From positions 744,001 to 808,000 of the forward strand of contig NZ_CP095390.1 in the NCBI RefSeq assembly GCF_023008585.1: a DNA stretch of 64,000 nt, read 5' to 3'. The position numbers and the translations under genes are program-made. The notes beneath the pieces are model-generated. The model was not told where the DNA came from. It searched no databases and saw only the letters and a program-made list of their open reading frames with translations. Shown here in pieces: positions 1-10,448 of this stretch (position 1 is the first letter of the stretch; each line of letters begins with the position of its first letter). Origin of the DNA: Natribaculum breve (GTDB lineage: Archaea; Halobacteriota; Halobacteria; Halobacteriales; Natrialbaceae).

Positions 1-82
1 TACTCGATCACGTTCCGACGCTGTCGTCACCGGCGAGGACGTCTCGAGTGCGATCGACGGCAGAACCGCGTCGTCCGGCAGA

Positions 83-892
83 TCACTCGTAGGTGAACAG
101 TCGCACGTCACAGTCGGGACAGACCAGTTTTTCGGGGGGCGTCTCCCCGATCGGCGTCACCTCGCCACAGCAGGCCGACTGCGTGACCGCGAGTTCGCCG
201 TCACAGAGTGGACAGCGCTCGAGGAGCGATCGAAGCGGCCGACCGGCGGCGAGTCGAACCGACTCGTCGACTCGCGACTCGAGGGCGCGGGCCGCGGCGA
301 GTTCGGCCACGGCGACGGCCTCCGAGAGCGAGACGAGGCCGGCCGGCCCGTCGAGGACGACCGACGACCGCCCCCAGTCCCGGCGGGGTCGAGCCTCGAC
401 CGCCGGCGGCGTCAGGTCGTCGGCGACGGCCGCGAGTCCCTCGAGGTTCCGACCGGCCAGCGCCTGCATCTCCCGTCGCCAGTCGGCCCGAAACGACTCC
501 TCGAGGAGGAACTCCTCGCCGCGGGGGACGACGACGCCGGCCTCGAGGAGCGCGGCGACGACCTCGTCGCCGGTCGGCGCGTCCCCGTCTGCCGTCCCGA
601 CCGGAACCTCGGCGTCGGACAGCGAGTCGGGTTCGTCGCGGTCGATCGGGTCGACCGGCAGCGCGGCGACGAGCCTCGGTGCGAATCGGGGCGTGTACGG
701 CAGGAGGTAGCCCCGAAGCCCGATCGCGGCGACGCCGACTGCGGTGACGACGGCCGCCGTCGCTCGTCTGCCGAGAAGTACCAGCCCCCCGGCCACGAGC
801 GCCAGGACGGCTCCGTTCGCGATCGTACACGGCCAGCATCGGTCGTTTCCGGTGTACTCGGGTCGTCGAATCCGCTCGAGCAGGTCAGCCAT
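83..892 (-). CDS. Uncharacterised membrane protein with C-terminal zinc ribbon
   Basis: Not assigned to a named family. The protein (269 residues) begins with a short cytoplasmic segment containing a CWPC pair, then two adjacent hydrophobic stretches (about residues 30-70) that look like a membrane hairpin. A long acidic, soluble region follows. The C-terminus is a four-cysteine zinc ribbon (CPLC, then a CC pair, then CPDC) ending a few residues before the stop. The ATG at 892 is preferred over upstream in-frame starts because the upstream translation is basic and low-complexity, as expected for non-coding DNA, and it overlaps the divergent promoter region. The gene is transcribed away from the TrmB regulator across a 211-bp spacer. 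The ribbon could bind metal, nucleic acid or a partner; nothing shows which. Confidence 0.7.
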   Translation of the reverse strand: MADLLERIRRPEYTGNDRCWPCTIANGAVLALVAGGLVLLGRRATAAVVTAVGVAAIGLRGYLLPYTPRFAPRLVAALPVDPIDRDEPDSLSDAEVPVGTADGDAPTGDEVVAALLEAGVVVPRGEEFLLEESFRADWRREMQALAGRNLEGLAAVADDLTPPAVEARPRRDWGRSSVVLDGPAGLVSLSEAVAVAELAAARALESRVDESVRLAAGRPLRSLLERCPLCDGELAVTQSACCGEVTPIGETPPEKLVCPDCDVRLFTYE

Positions 893-1103
893 GTCGCGAG
901 CGTTCAGATGCCACCGCCTTGAGTGTAGCGCTGAAGACAACCTTTTTACAACGGCTGTTATATGCCATCGATGATGATTGTCGACGCAGCGATTCGCACG
1001 CGATCCCGAACGCGTCGCTTCGAGCACTCGAGGCAGGACGACCGTCCGGCGGAATCGACCGCGGCGCGCGCAGCGAACGTCCGGGACGGCACGGTGGTAT
1101 TCG

Positions 1104-2180
1104 ATGGACGGTGAGAAACTGATCGCGACGCTCGAGGACGCCGGACTCTCCCCCTACCAGGCGGACGCGTTCGTCACGCTCCTCGAACTCGGTTCCGCGT
1201 CGGCGACCGACGTCGCGAAAGCCAGTTCCGTCCCCGACCCGCGGATCTACGACGTCCTGCGCGACCTCGAGGAGAAAGGCTACGTCGAAACCTACGAGCA
1301 AGACAGCCTCCACGCTCGAGCGCACGACCCCGCGGAGGTCCTCTCTGACCTGCGGTCGCGGGCGAACCGGTTCGAGACCGCGGCCGACGAGATCGAAGAA
1401 CGCTGGAGTCGTCCGGCGATCGAGGAGCACAAGGTGAGCATCGTCAAGCGCCTCGACACGGTACTGACGAGAGCGGACGAACTCATCCGGTCGGCCGACA
1501 ATCAGGTCCAGGTCGGGCTGACGCCCGCCCAGTTCGACGACCTCTCGGCGGCGTTCGCGACCGCACTCGAGAAGGACGTCGACGTCAAGATCTGCCTGTT
1601 CCCCGACGAGGACGACGAGCCGGAGCTGCCGTCGACCGAGACGCTGGCACAGACCTGCACGGAGGCGCGGTATCGCGACATCCCGTCGCCGTTCGTCGCG
1701 CTGGTCGACCGATCGTGGGTCTGCTTTGCACCCCACGGGAGTTCGACGAACCAGTACGGCGTCCTCGTCAACGACCGGACCCACGCCTACGTCTTCCACT
1801 GGTACTTCCTGACGTGTCTCTGGGAGGTCCACGACCCGATCTACTCGGCCCGAACCGACGAGTTGCCGATCACGTACGTCGACCTGCGACAGTGCGTCAG
1901 GGACATCGAACCGCTCCTCGAGGAGGGCACGACGATCGAGGCGACCATCGACGGTGCCGAGACGGACACGGCACGCGAGGTGACGCTGTCGGGTACGGTG
2001 GCGGGCGTGACCTACGCGGGCGTCTCGGCGGACGACGAACGCGCGACGCCGCTGTCTCAACTCGCCGGAAAGGCGTCGATCACCCTCGAGACCGACGAGG
2101 GGACGTACACCGCTGGCGGCTGGGGGGCGATGCTCGAGGACGTCGAGGCGATGCGAATCAGGATCGAGTCGATCGAGTGA
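1104..2180 (+). CDS. TrmB-family sugar-responsive transcriptional regulator
   Basis: The protein (358 residues) has the TrmB layout. An N-terminal winged helix (about residues 1-75, with the recognition region around VPDPRIYDVLRDLEEKGYV) is followed by a coiled linker and a C-terminal sugar-binding domain (about 110-358). TrmB proteins repress or activate sugar transport and metabolism genes according to bound sugar. The gene lies directly upstream of, and co-directional with, a complete sugar ABC importer, so local control of that operon is a reasonable inference. The ATG at 1104 starts at the conserved helix. A TATA-like gttatatgc near 953-961 would give a leader of over 100 nt, so an upstream non-ATG start around 978 cannot be excluded. 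The effector sugar is unknown. Confidence 0.85.
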   Translation: MDGEKLIATLEDAGLSPYQADAFVTLLELGSASATDVAKASSVPDPRIYDVLRDLEEKGYVETYEQDSLHARAHDPAEVLSDLRSRANRFETAADEIEERWSRPAIEEHKVSIVKRLDTVLTRADELIRSADNQVQVGLTPAQFDDLSAAFATALEKDVDVKICLFPDEDDEPELPSTETLAQTCTEARYRDIPSPFVALVDRSWVCFAPHGSSTNQYGVLVNDRTHAYVFHWYFLTCLWEVHDPIYSARTDELPITYVDLRQCVRDIEPLLEEGTTIEATIDGAETDTAREVTLSGTVAGVTYAGVSADDERATPLSQLAGKASITLETDEGTYTAGGWGAMLEDVEAMRIRIESIE

Positions 2181-2328
2181 TCGTCGCTCGCATTCGTCGA
2201 CTTCCCCCCGGATGAATTCTCCGGTGAGCCGACGTCGATAGCGGCGCGGTCGGCACGCTGTCGGCTCTTCCCCTCGCACCTGCCGGAATCTCTCTGGTTA
2301 ACTACACCCGTTGTACCTCACCCATTAA

Positions 2329-2337
2329 TTATAAATA
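2329..2337 (+). promoter_or_regulatory. TATA box of the sugar ABC operon
   Basis: The sequence ttataaata sits 25-33 bp upstream of the ATG at 2362. That is the spacing expected for an archaeal promoter giving a leaderless or near-leaderless mRNA. It lies in the AT-rich end of the 181-bp spacer after the TrmB gene and is a natural target for regulation by that protein. No match to the published TrmB half-site pattern was recognised with certainty. Confidence 0.65.
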
Positions 2338-2361
2338 CGTACTTCGCTCATACAGACAATC

Positions 2362-3828
2362 ATGAGTGATAGATACTCACAGGAAGCTGAACGGACTCAC
2401 TCGAGCGTCTCGCGGCGAACGTTCGTCAAAGCGGCCGGTGCGAGCGGCGCAGCCGCCACGCTGGCCGGCTGTTACGGTGGGAACGGCGGCTCCGGTGACG
2501 CCGTCGTGGTGGGGATCGACCCGAACCTCGTCGAGAGCGTCGGCGACCAGGTCGTGGACCTGATCGAGGAGAACGCGGAAGGCGACGTCGAGGTCGAGCT
2601 ACAGGGCGGAGACCAAGACACGGGCGACCGTCGCAGTACCTACACGAACCTGCTCCAGTCGAACGAGACGGAACCGGACCTGCTGTTGATGGACAACGGC
2701 TGGGTGAACGTCTTCATTCAGCGGGGACACATCGCCAACCTGAGTGACACCCTCGACGACGAGGACCTGTCGCTGATCGAAGACGAGTACTTCGAGTCGT
2801 TCACCGCGACGGCCCGGGATCCCGACAACGGCGATCTCTACGGCGTGCCGATCTTCCCGGACTACCCGACGATGCAGTACCGCAAGGACTACGCCCGGGA
2901 GGCCGGCTACTCCGACGACGACTTCGAGCAGTGGGCCACCGAGCCGATGACCTGGCAGGAGTGGGCCGAAGTCACCCAGGACATCGTCGAGAACTCGAGT
3001 GGTGAATACGGCCTCGCGACGCAGTGGGACGTCTACGAGGGAACGTCCTGTTGTACGTGGAACGAGGTCATGTCCTCGTTCGGCGGGGCGTACTTCGGCG
3101 GCTTCGACAACCTCTTCGGTCCGGTCGGCGAGCGTGACGTGACCGTCGACAGTCCCGAGTTCATCGAGGGACTGCGGATGATGCGAACGTTCGTCGCCGA
3201 GGAGCACGACGAGCACACGCTCGAGGAGTACCCGACCGGTGTCGCTCCCTCGGCGATCACCTCCTGGCAGGAAGAAGACGCCCGCCAGGCGATCCTCGAC
3301 GGCGAAGCCGTGATGCAGCGCAACTGGCCCTACGCGATCAATCAGAACGTCGAGGTCGCAGACGACCCGATTCCGGTCGAGGACTACGGTGCGATGCCGA
3401 TTCCCTACGGCGTGACCGAAGACGAGGCCGCACAGCCCGGAACCGGCGGGACGACCGCCGCACTCGGCGGCTGGCACCTCACGCTCAACCCCAACTCCGA
3501 GCGGACCGAAGACGCGGTCGCGGTCCTTCGGGCGACGATGCAAGACGACTTCAACCTCGGCATGTTCGACATCTGGGGATGGATCCCGCCGAAGCCGCGC
3601 CTGTTCGACACCGACGAAGCAGCACAGGTCGAACCGATGGGCAACTACATGCAGACGCTCCGCGTGGCCGGCGAGAACGCCATGCCCCGTCCCGTGACCC
3701 CGGTCTGGCCGGACCAGTCTACGCTCATCGCCGAGGAGGTAAACAGCGCCGTCGCCGGAGACAAGAGCCCCGAGGACGCGGCCGCTGACCTCCAGACGGG
3801 TCTGGAAGAAATCGAACAGCAAGGATGA
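2362..3828 (+). CDS. Sugar ABC transporter substrate-binding lipoprotein (Tat-exported)
   Basis: This is a family 1 extracellular solute-binding protein of 488 residues that captures a carbohydrate outside the cell and delivers it to the two permeases encoded just downstream. The N-terminus shows a twin-arginine motif (SRRTFVKAAG, about residues 18-27) and a lipobox ending LAGC (Cys about 37), so it is exported folded by Tat and anchored by a lipid-modified cysteine, as is usual in haloarchaea. The mature part is strongly acidic and has the YxxDYAREAGY-type and aromatic-rich segments typical of MalE-like proteins. It overlaps the first permease gene by four bases (ATGA), so it belongs to one operon. 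The substrate cannot be read from sequence; maltose, trehalose, glucose or another glycoside are all possible. Confidence 0.9.
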   Translation: MSDRYSQEAERTHSSVSRRTFVKAAGASGAAATLAGCYGGNGGSGDAVVVGIDPNLVESVGDQVVDLIEENAEGDVEVELQGGDQDTGDRRSTYTNLLQSNETEPDLLLMDNGWVNVFIQRGHIANLSDTLDDEDLSLIEDEYFESFTATARDPDNGDLYGVPIFPDYPTMQYRKDYAREAGYSDDDFEQWATEPMTWQEWAEVTQDIVENSSGEYGLATQWDVYEGTSCCTWNEVMSSFGGAYFGGFDNLFGPVGERDVTVDSPEFIEGLRMMRTFVAEEHDEHTLEEYPTGVAPSAITSWQEEDARQAILDGEAVMQRNWPYAINQNVEVADDPIPVEDYGAMPIPYGVTEDEAAQPGTGGTTAALGGWHLTLNPNSERTEDAVAVLRATMQDDFNLGMFDIWGWIPPKPRLFDTDEAAQVEPMGNYMQTLRVAGENAMPRPVTPVWPDQSTLIAEEVNSAVAGDKSPEDAAADLQTGLEEIEQQG

Positions 3829-4838
3829 GCACCGGACAACGGACCGACGGTCCCACTCGAGAGTCGAAGCGGTCGGGACCGCTCGTCGCGATCACGCGCT
3901 GGATGGAGAACCTCGGCGAGACGGGTTTCGCCTACCTGCTGTTGACGCCGGTGTTTCTCCTGCTGGGAGCGATCGCGCTGTATCCGCTCCTCCGGACGTT
4001 CGAACTATCGATGTTCCAGAACGTCCTGGCGGACCCGGAGTACGTCGGTTTCGGTAACTACGTCGACCTGTTCACGGGCGAGGCCGATCCGCGATTCCCC
4101 GGAACGACCACGTTCCTCCCCGAGATCAGTACCAGCGGGCAGTTCCCGTTCGTCCACGTCGGCGGTCTGATGCGAAGCGCACTCGCAGTGACGCTCGTCT
4201 TCACCGTCGTGAGCGTCTTCTTCGAGACGATCATCGGCTTCGGACAGGCGCTGGTGTTAGACCAGGACTTCCGCGGTCGGCGGTGGGTCCGCGTCGCGAT
4301 CATCATCCCGTGGGCGATCCCGATCGTCATCCAGGGGATGATCTTCTACCTGATGTTCCACCCGACCGCGGGGTTCCTGACCGACTACCTGGCCAGCTGG
4401 GGACTCGTCGCGCCGAAAAACACGCTCAACGACCCCTCGAGTTCGCTGTTGATCGTCACCGTCGCCGACATCTGGAAGACGACGGCGTTCATGGCGTTGC
4501 TCATCCTCGCTGGCCTCCAGAGTATCGACCGGAGCCTCTACGACGTCGCGAAAGTCGCCGGCGCGAACCGCTGGCAGCAGTTCAAGCTGATCACGTTCCC
4601 GCTCGTCCTGCCGTCGCTCGGAATCGCGATCCTCTTCCGGACGATCGACGCCATGCGGATCTACGGCCTCATCGACTCCGTCTCGAGTTGTACGGCCGTG
4701 CCGTCGCTGTCGTGTATGGTCGTCTCGACGTTCAACACGAACCGTGGGCTCGCGTCGGCGATCGCGTTCGTCACGGCGGGCATCATCGGGATCGCCGTCC
4801 TGGGCGTGATCTACCAGCAGTACAGGGAGGGGTTCTGA
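3825..4838 (+). CDS. Sugar ABC transporter permease, MalF-like
   Basis: Inner subunit of the importer, 337 residues. About six transmembrane helices are visible, the first near residues 36-60 (YLLLTPVFLLLGAIALYPLL). The conserved EAA-type loop that contacts the ATPase appears late in the protein (YDVAKVAGANRWQQFKLITFPLVLPSL). The N-terminal cytoplasmic tail is polar and charged. The start overlaps the stop of the binding-protein gene as ATGA, and the stop is separated by one base from the next permease gene, indicating translational coupling. The family is MalF/UgpA. It forms the transport channel with the second permease. Confidence 0.92.
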   Translation: MSTGQRTDGPTRESKRSGPLVAITRWMENLGETGFAYLLLTPVFLLLGAIALYPLLRTFELSMFQNVLADPEYVGFGNYVDLFTGEADPRFPGTTTFLPEISTSGQFPFVHVGGLMRSALAVTLVFTVVSVFFETIIGFGQALVLDQDFRGRRWVRVAIIIPWAIPIVIQGMIFYLMFHPTAGFLTDYLASWGLVAPKNTLNDPSSSLLIVTVADIWKTTAFMALLILAGLQSIDRSLYDVAKVAGANRWQQFKLITFPLVLPSLGIAILFRTIDAMRIYGLIDSVSSCTAVPSLSCMVVSTFNTNRGLASAIAFVTAGIIGIAVLGVIYQQYREGF

Positions 4839-4839
4839 G

Positions 4840-5847
4840 ATGGCGACCACGTCCGAATCCGCGTCGCAGTCGACGGACGACGACCTGGGGCCGCTCGAGC
4901 GGTGGACCCGTGGCGTCGTCACCGACCCCGACAGGCGCAGTCGGCTGTACCGGGCGCTGTTCTACGTCGTGACGGTGTTTTTCCTCGTGACGACGCTGTT
5001 TCCCTTCTACTGGCTGCTGGTGCTGGCACTGACGCCGAACGGGCTGATCACTGGAGGTGACTGGAGCGTCCCCGTCCCCGTCCTCGGCGAGGTGCTGTTC
5101 CCGACGCCACGGGGGTTCAACGTCGCCGCCTTCGTGGAGGTGTTCCAGCAGGTGCCGTTCCACCTCTACGTGTTCAACAGCTTCGTGCTCGCGACGACGA
5201 CGACGATCATCGTCCTGGTCCTCGCGAGCCTCGCGGGGTACGTCTTCGGCCGTCTCGAGTTCCCCGGCCGCGGCGTGTTGATGCTCGCCGTGCTGGCGAT
5301 CTCGTACTTCCCGCCGGCGGCGTTCCTGATCCCGCTTTTCGACGCGTTCCTCGGGAACCCGATCACGGTGCCGTTTCTCGGGCTCGAACTGTTCTCGCCG
5401 CCCCGGCTCGTCAACACGCCGGCGTCGATGATCATGCCGTTCAGCGCGCTGTTCATGCCGCTGTCGATTTTCATCCTCACGACGTTCTACGCCCAGATTC
5501 CCGACGGGCTCGAGGACGCCGCACGCGTCGAGGGGACGACCCGACTCGGCGCGCTGTTTCGCGTGATCATGCCGCTTTCGGCACCCGGCGTCGCCACCGC
5601 GGCCGTGCTGACGTTCATCTCGGTGTACAACGAGTACTTCTTTAGCTCGATCATGTCACTCCAGAACGAACCCCAGCAGTGGTCGCCGCTGGTGGGCGGC
5701 ATCCTGAGCTACCAGACCCAGTACACGACCGACTACAACCTGATGGCGGCGGCGAGCATCGTCGGCGTGTTACCGATGCTGATCCTCGTCGTGGTCGCAC
5801 AGGAGAAGATCGTCAGCGGACTCACCGCAGGAGCACTCAAAGAGTAA
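4840..5847 (+). CDS. Sugar ABC transporter permease, MalG-like
   Basis: Second channel subunit, 335 residues. It starts immediately after the first permease gene and ends two bases before the ATPase gene. Six hydrophobic segments are visible, starting with the helix at about residues 45-68. The EAA loop reads LEDAARVEGTTRLGALFRVIMPLSAPG near residues 223-249, the MalG-type signature for docking with the ATP-binding subunit. The N-terminal 40 residues are acidic and polar, probably cytoplasmic. Its order after MalF and before MalK-like genes matches a CUT1-type carbohydrate importer. Confidence 0.92.
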   Translation: MATTSESASQSTDDDLGPLERWTRGVVTDPDRRSRLYRALFYVVTVFFLVTTLFPFYWLLVLALTPNGLITGGDWSVPVPVLGEVLFPTPRGFNVAAFVEVFQQVPFHLYVFNSFVLATTTTIIVLVLASLAGYVFGRLEFPGRGVLMLAVLAISYFPPAAFLIPLFDAFLGNPITVPFLGLELFSPPRLVNTPASMIMPFSALFMPLSIFILTTFYAQIPDGLEDAARVEGTTRLGALFRVIMPLSAPGVATAAVLTFISVYNEYFFSSIMSLQNEPQQWSPLVGGILSYQTQYTTDYNLMAAASIVGVLPMLILVVVAQEKIVSGLTAGALKE

Positions 5848-5849
5848 CT

Positions 5850-7033
<1,184 letters not shown>

Positions 7034-7037
<4 letters not shown>

Positions 7038-7237
7038 GCGACCTCGTCCCGCTCGTCTACTACGGCGGCACGTTCGTCCTGTTTTTCTTCTGGATCTACG
7101 GGATCGCCTCGTTCGTCCTCGACGTGAAGAACAAGGTCGTCCCGGGGATCCGGCGGTATCGCCGCGGGAGAAAGAAACTCGCGGAGAAGCGACGCCGGGA
7201 GCGCGAATACGAGGAAAAAGAAGAGCAGTTGTACTGA
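7034..7237 (+). CDS. Small single-span membrane protein of the ABC operon
   Basis: A 67-residue protein whose start codon overlaps the ATPase stop (ATGA), so it is very likely translated from the same mRNA. It has one transmembrane segment (about residues 6-29, rich in Phe and aromatic residues) followed by a strongly basic and charged tail (RRYRRGRKKLAEKRRRERE). The topology suggests an outside N-terminus and a cytoplasmic cationic helix. No family is recognised. Its position suggests an accessory subunit or a regulator of the importer, which is inference. The basic tail is unusual in an acidic haloarchaeal proteome. Confidence 0.7.
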
Positions 7238-7274
7238 CTCCGAACACCTGGAATAACTCATATTACGAACCTAA

Positions 7275-8438
7275 ATGAACTCGACTCTCTCGACTGTACG
7301 GACAGGTATCGTCGGTCTCGGAAACATCGGCCACCACCACGCCGAGCGGCTCGTCGACCTCGGCGTGCCGCTGGTCGGCGGGATGGACGTCTCCGCCGAG
7401 GCACGCAGACGCTTCGCGACGCGCTACGACGTCGACGTCTACGAGGACCACGAGGACCTCTTCGACGCCGTCGACGCCGTCGTCGTCACCACGCCCAACA
7501 AGTTCCACGAGGAGTACGCCGTCGACGCCCTCGAGCACGGCCTGCACGTCCTCCTCGAGAAACCGCTCGCTCACAACGTAGAGAGTGCAGAACGCATCGC
7601 GAAGGCGGCGGCCGACTCGGACGCCCAGTGTATGGTCGGCTTCAACAACCGGTTCTCGAACGCCGTCCAGATCGTCAAAGACCGAATCGAAAGCGGCGAA
7701 CTCGGCCAGGTCACGCACCTCGAGGCCAACTACGTGCGCCGCCGTGGCGTCCCCGGACGGGGCTCGTGGTTCACCCGACGCGACGTCTCCGGCGGCGGCG
7801 CGTTGATCGACCTCGGCGTTCACGCGCTCGACCTCGCGCTGTACTTGCTTGGCTACCCCGACGTCGAGGAGGTCTCGGGCGTTACCAGATCGGAGTTCGG
7901 CTCCCGAGAGGACTACGCCTACCTCGAGATGTGGGGTGAGGACACCGGTCCGGAGGGGTTCGACGTGGACGACTCCGCGAGCGCGTTCGTCCGCTGTACG
8001 GGCAACCGGACGATCTCGCTGGAAACTGCGTGGGCGACCAACCGACCGGCCAACCACGAGTTCGTCGTCCGCGGCACCGACGCCGCCGCCCGGTTCGACC
8101 TCCTCGAGGGCGATCTCACGATCTACTCGGCGAGTTCGACCGGTCCCAACCACCTGGAGGACACGAGCGTCGAGACGCGAGGGAACGACTCCCACGCCGA
8201 CGAACAGGCGACGTTCTTCGACGCGATCGCGAACGATCGTCCGATCGGGAACGTCGAACACGCACTGACCGTCCAGCGCGTCATCGACGCGATCTACCGC
8301 TCGAGCGACGCTCGACGGACCGTCGCCGTCGCCGACGGCCCTCGCCAGCGACCCGACGACCTGGCGGCCGAGGTCGGTGACGGCTCGGGCGAGACGCGCG
8401 ATCGGGTGCCGAAAGCCGCCCGCGACGACCTCGAGTAA
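7275..8438 (+). CDS. Gfo/Idh/MocA-family NAD(P)-dependent oxidoreductase
   Basis: Predicted sugar or cyclitol dehydrogenase of 387 residues. The N-terminal Rossmann fold carries GIVGLGNIGHHHAERL (from about residue 12). The family EKPLAH motif, whose lysine is catalytic, falls near residue 96. The C-terminal substrate-binding domain contains GGGALIDLGVHALDLALYLLG with the conserved Asp and His. It follows the ABC importer by 37 bp and is probably part of the same catabolic programme, oxidising an imported sugar or its derivative. The last 40 residues are polar and may be a disordered tail. The substrate is unknown. Confidence 0.88.
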   Translation: MNSTLSTVRTGIVGLGNIGHHHAERLVDLGVPLVGGMDVSAEARRRFATRYDVDVYEDHEDLFDAVDAVVVTTPNKFHEEYAVDALEHGLHVLLEKPLAHNVESAERIAKAAADSDAQCMVGFNNRFSNAVQIVKDRIESGELGQVTHLEANYVRRRGVPGRGSWFTRRDVSGGGALIDLGVHALDLALYLLGYPDVEEVSGVTRSEFGSREDYAYLEMWGEDTGPEGFDVDDSASAFVRCTGNRTISLETAWATNRPANHEFVVRGTDAAARFDLLEGDLTIYSASSTGPNHLEDTSVETRGNDSHADEQATFFDAIANDRPIGNVEHALTVQRVIDAIYRSSDARRTVAVADGPRQRPDDLAAEVGDGSGETRDRVPKAARDDLE

Positions 8439-8542
8439 CGCCGCTTGCGGACGAGACGCTCGTTTTCACTCGATCGGACTCCGTCGGTTCGCCCGCCGAC
8501 CTGACGGAAAATACTAACTACTCCAATTGTGAATGAGTTCAC

Positions 8543-9655
8543 ATGGCACTGGAAGTCGGCGTACTCGGGTATCGCTTCATGGGCAAGGCCCACGCCAACG
8601 CGCTCTCGCGGCTCCCGATGTTCTTCCCGGACGCACCGGCGGTCGAACGACGCGTGCTCGTCGGCCGCGACGAGGAGGCACTCGCCGAGGCTGCCGATCG
8701 CTTCGGCTTCGAATCGACGGCGACCGACTGGCGCGAGGTCGTCGACGACGTCGACGTCTTCTACAACCTCGGCCCGAACCACGTCCACGCCGAGCCCTCG
8801 ATCGCCGCGCTCGAGGCCGGCACGCCGGTCTTTTGCGAGAAACCGCTCGCTCCGACGCTCGAGACGGCCCGGGAGATGACCGACGCTGCACGTCGGGCCG
8901 GCGTCCCCGCCGGCTGTGCGTTCAACTACCGGTTCGTGCCCGCCATCCAGTACGCGAAAGAGCTACTCGAGGCCGGCGAACTCGGCGAGATCCACCACGT
9001 CCGCGGCCGGTACCTGCAAGACTGGCTGGTCGATCCCGACGCGCCCTGGTCCTGGCGCAACGACGAGGAGATGGCCGGCTCGGGCGCTCTCGGCGACCTG
9101 GGTTCGCACACCGTCGACCTCGTGCGATTCCTCGTCGGCGAGATCGAGCGCGTCAGCGGCCACCTGCGGACGTTCGTCGACGAGCGGCCGGTGGAAGGCA
9201 GCGACGAAACCAGGCCGGTTACGGTCGACGACGCCTACTCGGCACAGCTCGAACTCGAGAACGGCGCGATGGGGACCCTCGAGGCCTCGCGGTTCGCGAC
9301 CGGCCACAAGAACGACCACACGATCGAGATACACGGCTCCGAGGGCAGTCTGAAGTTCTCGCTCGAGCGGCTGAACGAACTCGAACTGCTCCGCGAGGAC
9401 GACCGGGGTTACGAGACGATCCTCGTGACCGACGAGGACGACCCCTACGTCGACCACTGGTGGCCGCCGGGACACGTCATCGGCTGGGAGCACACGTTCG
9501 TCCACGAGAACTACGAGTTCCTGACCGCGGTAGCGAACGAGGGCGCGTTCGAACCGAGCTTCGAGGACGGACTCGCCGCCCAGCGCGTCCTCGAGGCGAT
9601 CCAGCGAAGCGACGACCGCGGCGAGTGGGTCGACCTCGACCGCGAGTTCGAGTAA
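8543..9655 (+). CDS. Second Gfo/Idh/MocA-family oxidoreductase
   Basis: A 370-residue paralogue of the preceding gene, clearly diverged. The dinucleotide-binding motif reads GVLGYRFMGKAHANAL at the N-terminus, the catalytic EKPLAP motif is near residue 98, and the C-terminal domain holds GSGALGDLGSHTVDLVRFLVGE with conserved Asp and His. The fold is typical of inositol, glucose-fructose or 1,5-anhydro-sugar oxidoreductases. An AT-rich aaaatactaacta about 23-36 bp upstream of the ATG suggests it has its own promoter. Two different family members downstream of one importer suggest consecutive oxidation or epimerisation steps on the imported carbohydrate. Confidence 0.88.
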   Translation: MALEVGVLGYRFMGKAHANALSRLPMFFPDAPAVERRVLVGRDEEALAEAADRFGFESTATDWREVVDDVDVFYNLGPNHVHAEPSIAALEAGTPVFCEKPLAPTLETAREMTDAARRAGVPAGCAFNYRFVPAIQYAKELLEAGELGEIHHVRGRYLQDWLVDPDAPWSWRNDEEMAGSGALGDLGSHTVDLVRFLVGEIERVSGHLRTFVDERPVEGSDETRPVTVDDAYSAQLELENGAMGTLEASRFATGHKNDHTIEIHGSEGSLKFSLERLNELELLREDDRGYETILVTDEDDPYVDHWWPPGHVIGWEHTFVHENYEFLTAVANEGAFEPSFEDGLAAQRVLEAIQRSDDRGEWVDLDREFE

Positions 9656-9761
9656 TCGGCCGCCGGGAGGCCACAGCGGCGGCCCCGTCCGGCGCCACGT
9701 CGCTGGCGGCGAGTGCATCTCGTACCGAGATACTTTTCATTTGCTCTATCGAAGTCAGCGT

Positions 9762-10448
9762 GTGCTGTCGGTCGAACTCCACGTACACTCGTCGTTGTCC
9801 TACGACGGTCGCGACCCGGTCGAGCTGATCCTAGAGCAGGCCGCGGCCGTCGGCCTCGACGCGATCGCGATCACCGATCACGACGAGATCGACGCGAGTC
9901 TCGAGGCGGTCGAGCGCGCACCGGAGTACGGCCTGATCGGGATTCCCGGAATCGAGATCTCGAGCAAGGCGGGACACGTCCTCGGAATGGGAGTCGAGGA
10001 GGCCGTCCCGCCCGGCCTGTCGTACGACGAGACGCTCGAGCGGATTCGCGACCAGGGCGGACTGGCGATCGTTCCACACCCGTTCCAGGAGTCACGCCAC
10101 GGCGTGATGGCACGGATTTCGCGATCGGAACTCGCGCGGGCGGACGCGATCGAAGTCTACAACTCGCGACTCCTCACCGGCCGGGCGAACAGGCAGGCCG
10201 AACGGTTCGCCGAGTCGTGTGACCTCCCGATGACCGCCGGGAGCGACGCCCACATCAGTGAGATGGTCGGGCAGGCGGTCACTCGCGTCGGCGCGAACGA
10301 TCGAAGCGTCGGGGCGATCCTCGAGGCGATCGCCGACGGCCGAACCTCGGTCGAGGGCAAGCGGACGCCCTGGCACATCAGCTTCCGGCAGGCGGCCGGT
10401 GGTGCGAAACGACGGATGAAAAGTCGCGTCGCGGAGCTGTTCGAATGA
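9762..10448 (+). CDS. PHP-domain metal-dependent phosphoesterase
   Basis: Predicted hydrolase of 228 residues. The PHP metal ligands are visible in order: ELHVHSSLSYDG at the N-terminus, AITDHDE (about 35), the GIEIS strand (about 63), VPHPF (about 105) and GSDAH near residue 160. Known members hydrolyse phosphate esters such as 3',5'-nucleoside bisphosphates or histidinol phosphate; the substrate here is not evident. The GTG at 9762 is preferred because a TATA-like gatacttttc at 9729-9738 lies 24-33 bp upstream, fitting a leaderless start, and the protein begins at the PHP strand. The stop overlaps the AsnB-like gene as ATGA, so the two are translationally coupled. Confidence 0.82.
   Translation: MLSVELHVHSSLSYDGRDPVELILEQAAAVGLDAIAITDHDEIDASLEAVERAPEYGLIGIPGIEISSKAGHVLGMGVEEAVPPGLSYDETLERIRDQGGLAIVPHPFQESRHGVMARISRSELARADAIEVYNSRLLTGRANRQAERFAESCDLPMTAGSDAHISEMVGQAVTRVGANDRSVGAILEAIADGRTSVEGKRTPWHISFRQAAGGAKRRMKSRVAELFE

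Noticed and set aside
1..82. Possible end of a neighbouring gene at the left edge
   Set aside because: The 82 bases are open in more than one frame and too short to identify.
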